Assembly: GCA_003552785.1 (NCBI GenBank)
Contig: PUOQ01000104.1
Coordinates: 1-11,970, forward strand
DNA length: 11,970 bases
Source: Dehalococcoidia bacterium
GTDB taxonomy: Bacteria > Chloroflexota > Dehalococcoidia > Dehalococcoidales > CSSed11-197
Direction of reading: 5' to 3'
Below the pieces are notes generated by a model that was given only the letters and a program-made list of their open reading frames with translations, searched no databases and was not told the origin of the DNA. The first letter of the stretch is position 1, and every line of letters starts with the position of its first letter. Shown here one piece after another: positions 6,838 to 11,970 of this stretch. A program made the position numbers and the translations under genes.

Positions 6838-7753
6838 TTTTTCCCTCGTCGGTCATTTTAAGGAAGTAGTCCTCAAGTTTATTTTCAGCGGCTTTCATTT
6901 CAGTCAAAAAGACATGTTCTTCGGCCAGAATGCGGCTTATTTCAGCATATTTATCGGCTTTAACGCCGAGCAGGAGTTTGTCTTCCTCCCTGGTAATGGA
7001 ATCTATCCAGTTAACATTCTGGAGTGCGTTCATGGCTTTATCTGGTTCGGTTACTCTTATTTGCAGCACGTTGCCTTTGTTCATTAATTTATCTGTAAGG
7101 CCCTGGATGACTACCCTGCCTTTTTTTAAAATTGCGACACGGTTACAAACCTGTTCTATTTCATGCAGCAGGTGGCTGTTTAAGAAAATGGTTTTACCTT
7201 CATGGCCCAGTTTAATGATTAGCTGTCGGATTTCCTTCATGCCGGCCGGGTCCAGCCCATTGGTAGGTTCGTCCAGTAGTAAAAATTCCGGGTCGTTAAG
7301 CAGGGCGCAGGCGATCGCCAGGCGCTGCTTCATGCCCAGGGAGTAATTACTGAACTTGTCATTCTCGCGCCCGGAGAGTTCTACCAGATCCAGGACTTCC
7401 CTGATTCTACTGCTGTTTATCCCCCGGGTGATTTTTGAAATATATTCCAGGTTTTCTTTTCCGGAAAGGTAGGGGTAAAAGCCTATGCTTTCTGTAACAG
7501 CTCCGGTTTTTTCCAGTATTCGGGGCAACTCCTTTTGAACATCATGGCCGAAAAGTTCTACTCTGCCTGAAGTAGGGGTGATAAGCCCAAGCATCATCCC
7601 CAGAGTCGTGCTTTTTCCGGATCCATTGGGGCCCAAAAAACCAAAAACTTCCCCCCGGTATACTTCTATATTGAGGTCATCAACAGCCAATGTTTTACCA
7701 AAGTGTTTGGTAAGGTTGCTGGTTTTAACCACCAGGCTGCCGTTATTATTCAT
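6830..7753 (-). CDS. ABC transporter ATP-binding protein (BcrA-like)
   Basis: The 307-residue protein powers the adjacent permease from the cytoplasmic side. Numbered from the ATG at 7753, it has Walker A GPNGSGKST (41-49), an E-containing Q-loop (TESIGFYPYLSG, 87-98), the signature YSLGMKQRLAIA (137-148), Walker B FLLLDEP with catalytic Glu162, the D-loop GLDP and switch His194 (NSHLL). The YSLGMKQR signature and the Q-loop form are typical of the BcrA/drug-export branch. Residues about 220-307 form a C-terminal extension common in this branch. A longer frame extends to 7810, but AGGAAGG lies seven bases before the ATG at 7753 and the family begins there, so the shorter start is used. Downstream, the permease overlaps by eight bases. 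Two possible promoters lie in the gap behind trpA. Confidence 0.92.
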   Translation of the reverse strand: MNNNGSLVVKTSNLTKHFGKTLAVDDLNIEVYRGEVFGFLGPNGSGKSTTLGMMLGLITPTSGRVELFGHDVQKELPRILEKTGAVTESIGFYPYLSGKENLEYISKITRGINSSRIREVLDLVELSGRENDKFSNYSLGMKQRLAIACALLNDPEFLLLDEPTNGLDPAGMKEIRQLIIKLGHEGKTIFLNSHLLHEIEQVCNRVAILKKGRVVIQGLTDKLMNKGNVLQIRVTEPDKAMNALQNVNWIDSITREEDKLLLGVKADKYAEISRILAEEHVFLTEMKAAENKLEDYFLKMTDEGKNA

Positions 7754-7790
7754 GAGAGCACCTTCCTGGTTAAGATAAATAGAACCGTCT

Positions 7791-7818
7791 ATTTTAGGGC
7801 AAAGTGCCAATTTTACAA
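7791..7818 (-). promoter_or_regulatory. Candidate promoter P1 for the ABC transporter pair
   Basis: Read on the minus strand, TTGTAA (7813-7818; 4 of 6) is followed after 16 bases by TAAAAT (7791-7796; 5 of 6). The spacer contains a short dyad, GGCA-ctt-TGCC, which could be a regulator site or chance. The start of transcription would fall about 30 bases before the ATG at 7753. Confidence 0.4.
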
Positions 7819-7825
7819 TTATGTT

Positions 7826-7854
7826 ATTTTACCCTATGCGTGGCCGGCCGGCAA
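7826..7854 (-). promoter_or_regulatory. Candidate promoter P2 for the ABC transporter pair
   Basis: Read on the minus strand, TTGCCG (7849-7854; 4 of 6) is followed after 17 bases by TAAAAT (7826-7831; 5 of 6). It is an alternative to P1, or a second start. Its -35 region overlaps a GGCCGGCC palindrome at 7842-7849. Confidence 0.3.
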
Positions 7855-7919
7855 TTATTTTGCGGATGGAAGCGCCCCAAAGGCCGGAGAGGGGCATCTG
7901 GCAATAAACCAAAACAACT

Positions 7920-8699
7920 TCAGGCACCATCAAGAGCTTCTTTCAAGCTTCTTATGAATTGCCCGGCTTTCTTCAATGAAGGGTCCTCGTCAATTAACTG
8001 GATAAGGCGGCTGCCGAAGATAACCCCGTCAGTAATGCTTGCCATAGTTTTAACCTGTGCGGGGGTTGAAATGCCAAAGCCGGCGCACAGTGGAACCTGA
8101 GTGGCTGCTTTGATATGCTCTATCAGCGCGGGTAATTCCGGCGGGAAGGACCGGCGTGCACCGGTTACCCCGGTTATTGTTACCAGGTAGATAAAACCGC
8201 CCGCGTTTTGTGCTACCAGCCGGATGCGCTCCGGGGTGCTGTTGGGTGAAAGCATGTAGATCAGGTGAATATCGCAGCTGCGGCATGCTTTTCGTAACTC
8301 AAGGCTTTCTCCCGGCGGCAGGTCAGGTACAATCAGGCCGCTTATTCCGGCAGAGGCAGCCGAGCAGGCAAAACGTTCGATGCCATAGTGGAGAACGGGG
8401 TTGAAATAGGACATGAAAACCAGTGGTGCATCGATTTGCCCGGACAGAGCTGAGGCCGCCTCAAAGCACTTTTCCATGTTAATGCCGTTTTGAAGCGCAT
8501 GATAGCTGGCCTGCTGAATAACCGGGCCGTCACCGATGGGGTCGGAGAAGGGGATGCCAAGCTCGATTATGTCGCAGCCGTTCTCAACCATTACCGGCAC
8601 AGCCTTTAGAGTTGTATCCACGTCTGGATAACCGGTAGTGATGTAGCCAACCAGGGCTTTGGACCCTTTTTTATTAAAAACCCGGTCAATTTTATTCAC
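7920..8699 (-). CDS. trpA: Tryptophan synthase alpha chain
   Basis: TrpA cleaves indole-3-glycerol phosphate to indole and glyceraldehyde 3-phosphate, and passes indole through a tunnel to TrpB. The 259-residue length is normal for a TIM-barrel TrpA. Catalytic Glu46 lies in IIELGIPFSDP and catalytic Asp57 in GDGPVIQ, matching Glu49 and Asp60 of the enteric enzyme. Phosphate-binding features include GVTGAR and the C-terminal GFGIS and GVIFGSRL segments. The start is a GTG at 8699 inside the end of trpB (8-base overlap, GTGAATAA). GGAGGT lies five bases upstream within trpB, so the two subunits are translationally coupled. It is the last recognisable trp gene. No clear intrinsic terminator follows, so some read-through into the ABC genes is possible. 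Confidence 0.97.
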   Translation of the reverse strand: MNKIDRVFNKKGSKALVGYITTGYPDVDTTLKAVPVMVENGCDIIELGIPFSDPIGDGPVIQQASYHALQNGINMEKCFEAASALSGQIDAPLVFMSYFNPVLHYGIERFACSAASAGISGLIVPDLPPGESLELRKACRSCDIHLIYMLSPNSTPERIRLVAQNAGGFIYLVTITGVTGARRSFPPELPALIEHIKAATQVPLCAGFGISTPAQVKTMASITDGVIFGSRLIQLIDEDPSLKKAGQFIRSLKEALDGA

Positions 8700-9882
8700 T
8701 TTCCACCTCCAGGTAAGGCGTTGCTATTTCCATGTCTTTATCTCCCCGGCCGCTAAGGCAAACAAGAACTACTTCATTCCGGCCCATGTTTGAAGCCAGC
8801 CGGGTAGCTGTGAATATAGCATGGGCGGTTTCCAGGGCCGGGATAATGCCTTCTGTACTGCTTAGCATTTTGAAGCCTTCAAGCGCCTGGGCGTCATCTG
8901 CACTTACGTATTTTACCCGGCCGCTGTCTTTGAGATAACTGTGCTCCGGGCCGACACCAGGATAATCCAGCCCGGCTGAAATGGAATGGGTGGCCGAAAC
9001 CTGGCCGTTAGAATCCTGCAGGAGGTATGATTTAGAGCCGTGCAATATTCCTGGCGAGCCGGCGTTGAGCGTAGCCCCATGGTGGCCGCTTTCAACCCCT
9101 TTTCCGGCCGCTTCCACCCCCACAAGCTTTACAGCTTCATCCGGCAAAAAGGCGTGGAAGATGCCCATGGCATTGCTGCCGCCGCCGACGCAGGCTACCA
9201 CATAATCCGGCAGCCTGCCGTCACATTCAAGCATTTGTTGCCTGGCTTCAATTCCGATGACAGATTGGAAGTCCCGGACGATACGTGGATATGGATGCGG
9301 GCCTACAACTGATCCCAGCAGGTAGTGGCTGGTGGATACGTTGGTAATCCAGTACCTTATTGCCTCGTTGATGGCGTCTTTTAGAGTACATGAACCTGTA
9401 GCAACCGGAATAACCCTGGCTCCCATCAGTTTCATTCTGGTTACGTTCAATGCCTGCCGCTTAATATCTTCACTGCCCATATAAACAACACATTCAAGGC
9501 CAAGCATGGCGCAAACTGCTGCCGTAGCTACCCCGTGCTGGCCCGCTCCGGTTTCGGCTACGATGCGTTTTTTTCCCATCTGTTTGGCCAGGAGCCCCTG
9601 CCCCAGCGCGTTGTTAATCTTATGGGCACCGGTGTGGGTTAAATCTTCTCTCTTGAGCAGTATGCGCCCACCACCACAACGGAGGGTCAGCCTTGAGGCC
9701 GGGTAAAGCGGTGTGGGCCGGCCGCTGTAACTTGTGTTAAGCCTTGCAAGTTCGGCTTGAAAGAAGGAATCATTTTTATATTTTTCATATGCACCGGCCA
9801 GCTCATCCAGGGCTGGAATCAACGTTTCGGGCACGTATTGTCCGCCAAAGCTGCCGAAATATCCCTTGTTATCTGGTTGCAT
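8692..9882 (-). CDS. trpB: Tryptophan synthase beta chain
   Basis: TrpB is a PLP enzyme that joins indole to L-serine to make tryptophan in the alpha2beta2 complex. Numbered from the ATG at 9882, the protein is 396 residues, as in other TrpB1-type enzymes. The PLP lysine is Lys88 in HTGAHKINNAL, the catalytic acid is Glu110 in ETGAGQHG, and the cofactor phosphate loop is GGGSNAMG (233-240). The N-terminal GYFGSFGGQYVPETL is typical. A longer frame extends to 9912, but AGGAGGT sits six bases before the ATG at 9882 and the family begins there. A 63-base gap separates it from trpF upstream, unlike the overlaps elsewhere in the operon, and its ribosome site is correspondingly strong. The 3' end overlaps trpA. 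Confidence 0.97.
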   Translation of the reverse strand: MQPDNKGYFGSFGGQYVPETLIPALDELAGAYEKYKNDSFFQAELARLNTSYSGRPTPLYPASRLTLRCGGGRILLKREDLTHTGAHKINNALGQGLLAKQMGKKRIVAETGAGQHGVATAAVCAMLGLECVVYMGSEDIKRQALNVTRMKLMGARVIPVATGSCTLKDAINEAIRYWITNVSTSHYLLGSVVGPHPYPRIVRDFQSVIGIEARQQMLECDGRLPDYVVACVGGGSNAMGIFHAFLPDEAVKLVGVEAAGKGVESGHHGATLNAGSPGILHGSKSYLLQDSNGQVSATHSISAGLDYPGVGPEHSYLKDSGRVKYVSADDAQALEGFKMLSSTEGIIPALETAHAIFTATRLASNMGRNEVVLVCLSGRGDKDMEIATPYLEVESE

Positions 9883-9945
9883 TGTGTAACCTCCTGATTG
9901 ATTTATATGCACAATTAAATACCTGCCCGGGCTTGATGGGAGGCA

Positions 9946-10641
9946 TCAGTCTTTTTGCCGGCTTTGGTTACTGGTGATGTCAGCATAATTTTTACTATCC
10001 AGATTTTTTACTTTTTTAATAAATTGTTTTATCTTGCTTATGTCTTTTTGCCCCGCTGTTTCAACACCGGTAGAAACATCCACACCCCAGGGCTGTATTG
10101 TTTCAACCAGCCGGCAAATGTTATCCGGTGAAAGCCCGCCGGCAATCATTACCGGATAGCTGGCAGGGGTGCACCTGGCCAGCTCCCAGTCAAAAGTTTT
10201 ACCTGTACCACCAAACTTCCCCCCGGTTTTGGTGTCCAGCAGGCACACCGGACGGTTTTTCAACCCGGCACTAAAAACGGCTTCTATTTCGTTTTGAATT
10301 TTGGCCGGATTACTATCATGGGCAATGCGGACAGCCTTTATAATGGGCAGTTCTATATCTCTACAGTATTCCAGGCTTTCATTGCCACTAAGTTGAACGC
10401 AATCCAGCCGGCAGTAATTTGCGGTTTGGTTTATTTCATCTGCTGGAAGGTTTACAAAAACCCCGGCCACCAGCGGTTTTTCTGCCAGGTTTTTAATAGC
10501 TGCAGTAATTTTAGCGGCTTTGTTTTTCTCCACCCTGCGCTTGCCCGGCGCAAAAACAAGCCCTAAATAGTCGGCCCCGGCATGGGCGGTGGCCAATGCA
10601 TGCTCTACACTGGTGATGCCGCATATTTTAACTTTTATCAT
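9946..10641 (-). CDS. trpF: Phosphoribosylanthranilate isomerase
   Basis: TrpF converts N-(5-phosphoribosyl)anthranilate to the CdRP intermediate by an Amadori rearrangement. General base Cys7 lies in VKICGIT and general acid Asp136 in CLLDT. Other family marks are GADYLGLVFAPGKRRV, DCVQLSG, the loop TKTGGKFGGTGKTFDW (137-152), AGGLSPDN and GVDVSTGVE. At 231 residues it is slightly longer than the usual 200-215; the extra residues are a polar C-terminal tail (about 212-231). The start ATG overlaps the trpC stop by four bases (ATGA). The ribosome site is weak, so translation probably depends on coupling to trpC. Confidence 0.96.
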   Translation of the reverse strand: MIKVKICGITSVEHALATAHAGADYLGLVFAPGKRRVEKNKAAKITAAIKNLAEKPLVAGVFVNLPADEINQTANYCRLDCVQLSGNESLEYCRDIELPIIKAVRIAHDSNPAKIQNEIEAVFSAGLKNRPVCLLDTKTGGKFGGTGKTFDWELARCTPASYPVMIAGGLSPDNICRLVETIQPWGVDVSTGVETAGQKDISKIKQFIKKVKNLDSKNYADITSNQSRQKD

Positions 10642-11417
10642 AACAATTCTCTGATTTTTCGGGCTATATCAGGCTGTGTCACCAGGGCTTCGCCAACCAG
10701 GATTGCGTTGATGCCCAGGGATCTAATACTTTCTACATCCCGGTGGTTTTTAAAACCGCTCTCACTTACTACCGTGCAGTTGCCGGGAATAAGTGGTATT
10801 AAAAGGCGGGTTGTATCCAAGTTCACTTCAAATGTATCCAGGTTCCTGTTGTTGATGCCGATTATTTCAGCGCCGCATTCAAGAGCGGCCTGTAATTCTT
10901 TTTTGTTATGTACTTCCACAATACAATCAAGCTGCAGTTTATGGCTTAAGCTGAGTAAACTGGCCAGCTCCGCACGGTTTAAGGCAGCCGCGATAAGTAA
11001 AAGGCCGTCTGCTCCCCGGGCCCGTGTTTCGTATACCTGGTAGGGTTCAAAGATGAAGTCCTTCCTGAGCAGGGGAGGACAGGGTGGACCGAGGGCTTTC
11101 TTTATGCTGGCAAGATAGCTAATATCCCCCTGGAAATAGTTCTTTTCGGTGATTACTGAAATAACGGCTGCTCCGTTTCGGGTGTATATTTTGGCCAGGT
11201 TAACCGCATCCAAATTTGGAGCAAGTAAACCTTTTGAAGGTGAGGCCTTTTTGATTTCGGCAATAAGTTTTAGTTTATCACCGCTTAGTGCGCGGCCAAG
11301 GCTTTTGGGTGCCCGGGTATTTAAGGCCAATCGGCGCATTTCCTCCAGGGGAGCATCCGCCTTGAGGGCTGCAACTTCAGCGCGTTTATCTCTTATAATA
11401 TCTTTCAGTATTGACAT
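10638..11417 (-). CDS. trpC: Indole-3-glycerol phosphate synthase
   Basis: TrpC closes the indole ring, turning CdRP into indole-3-glycerol phosphate with loss of CO2 and water. The 259-residue length is normal and not fused to TrpF, unlike in enterics. Active-site residues are visible: Glu54 and Lys56 in IAEIKKASPSKG, Lys119 in LLRKDF, Glu168 in CIVEVHN, the Asn pair in GINNRNL and Ser220 in VSESG. ATG at 11417 follows the trpD stop after two bases and trpF overlaps its end. The Shine-Dalgarno is weak (GGGA inside trpD), consistent with translational coupling. Confidence 0.97.
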   Translation of the reverse strand: MSILKDIIRDKRAEVAALKADAPLEEMRRLALNTRAPKSLGRALSGDKLKLIAEIKKASPSKGLLAPNLDAVNLAKIYTRNGAAVISVITEKNYFQGDISYLASIKKALGPPCPPLLRKDFIFEPYQVYETRARGADGLLLIAAALNRAELASLLSLSHKLQLDCIVEVHNKKELQAALECGAEIIGINNRNLDTFEVNLDTTRLLIPLIPGNCTVVSESGFKNHRDVESIRSLGINAILVGEALVTQPDIARKIRELL

Positions 11418-11419
11418 AT

Positions 11420-11970
11420 TTATGCCAGTTCCCGGCTTAGCTTTATTAAGCCTTCCAATTTTTGGAGAGCTTTACCATCCTGTATCAGGTATCGCGACAG
11501 TTCAACGCCCTCATAAAAAGTGCTTGTTTTACCTCCTGCCAGCATGGCGGCGGCGGAATTAAGCAGTACCGCATCCAGGCGTGGCCCTTCTTGCCCGGAA
11601 AGTACGTTCAGTAAATGAACTGCGTTTTGGGCGGTGGTGCCTCCGCCAAGGCTTCCTCTGGGGTGACGCTTAAGCCCAGCTTCTTCAGGTTTAAGCTGGA
11701 ACCGGTTGAGTTCACCGTTTTTTACCTCGATTATCAGGTTATCTTCACATACCGTAAGCTCATCCAGGCCGTCCTGGCCATATACTACCAGTGCGCGCTG
11801 GCTCCCCAATGCTCTCAATACGCTGGCAATTTTTTGAGCCAGGATTTCGTCGGCTACACCGACTACCTGTGAGGCGGCACATGCCGGGTTGGCCAGAGGG
11901 CCAAGCAGGTTAAAAACAGTGCGAATGCCCAGTTCCCGGCGCGGGCCGGCGGCAAATTTCATGGCCGGAT
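11420..11970 (-). CDS. trpD: Anthranilate phosphoribosyltransferase, C-terminal part (cut by window edge)
   Basis: TrpD transfers the phosphoribosyl group of PRPP to anthranilate. Only the C-terminal 182 or so residues are in the window, out of about 340 for the family; the frame is open to the right edge. The visible part starts within a sequence matching the PAMKxxxxxRRELGIRT segment. It continues with FNLLGPLANP, the anthranilate-side VYGQDGLDELT region and the late NSAAAML helix. The ATG at 11962 is an internal codon (the conserved Met of that segment), not the gene start. The stop at 11420 is two bases before trpC. trpE and trpG would be expected further upstream beyond the window. Confidence 0.95.
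   Translation of the reverse strand, partial: PAMKFAAGPRRELGIRTVFNLLGPLANPACAASQVVGVADEILAQKIASVLRALGSQRALVVYGQDGLDELTVCEDNLIIEVKNGELNRFQLKPEEAGLKRHPRGSLGGGTTAQNAVHLLNVLSGQEGPRLDAVLLNSAAAMLAGGKTSTFYEGVELSRYLIQDGKALQKLEGLIKLSRELA

Noticed and set aside
7870..7905. GCCCC/GGGGC pairing downstream of trpA as a terminator
   Set aside because: The stem is only about five bases with a 12-base loop, and no T run follows on the minus strand.
11962..11962. ATG at 11962 as the start of a short trpD
   Set aside because: The preceding in-frame codons (Pro, Ala) continue the conserved TrpD segment, so the gene runs off the window edge.

Overview
This window looks like chromosomal DNA from an anaerobic, low-to-moderate GC Gram-positive bacterium. 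A Desulfotomaculum/Pelotomaculum-type clostridium is my best guess. The reasons are purine-rich Shine-Dalgarno sites before most genes, tightly overlapping trp genes, a lipoprotein signal, the ACT/UPF0210 gene pair and a cysteine-rich iron-sulfur protein. The lineage is inference; no rRNA or other phylogenetic marker is present.

Layout. Positions 1-1390 are one insertion sequence. It carries a minus-strand DDE transposase and recognisable inverted ends, and its right end is duplicated in tandem. Next is a small plus-strand lipoprotein gene of unknown function (1503-1967). A minus-strand two-gene unit follows: an ACT-domain protein (3407-3676) and a UPF0210/PFL-like protein (2012-3370), an arrangement known from many Firmicutes. 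A divergent promoter at 3816-3844 drives a plus-strand alpha/beta hydrolase (3888-4862). That gene converges on a minus-strand 19-cysteine ferredoxin-like protein (5034-5879), with stem-loops between them. A minus-strand ABC-2 exporter pair comes next (ATPase 6830-7753, permease 5995-6837; an 8-base overlap implies translational coupling).

The right third is the distal part of a tryptophan operon on the minus strand, in transcription order trpD (cut by the window edge), trpC, trpF, trpB, trpA. D-C, C-F and B-A overlap or nearly abut, so the enzymes converting anthranilate to tryptophan are encoded on one transcript. trpE/trpG and the operon's regulatory leader would lie beyond 11970.

Several starts differ from the longest open frame because a good ribosome site points to an internal ATG: UPF0210 at 3370, ABC ATPase at 7753, trpB at 9882. 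No gap between genes exceeds 300 bases. I do not see a convincing undescribed system. The most worthwhile second looks are the unusual end structure of the insertion sequence and the cysteine pattern of the iron-sulfur protein.
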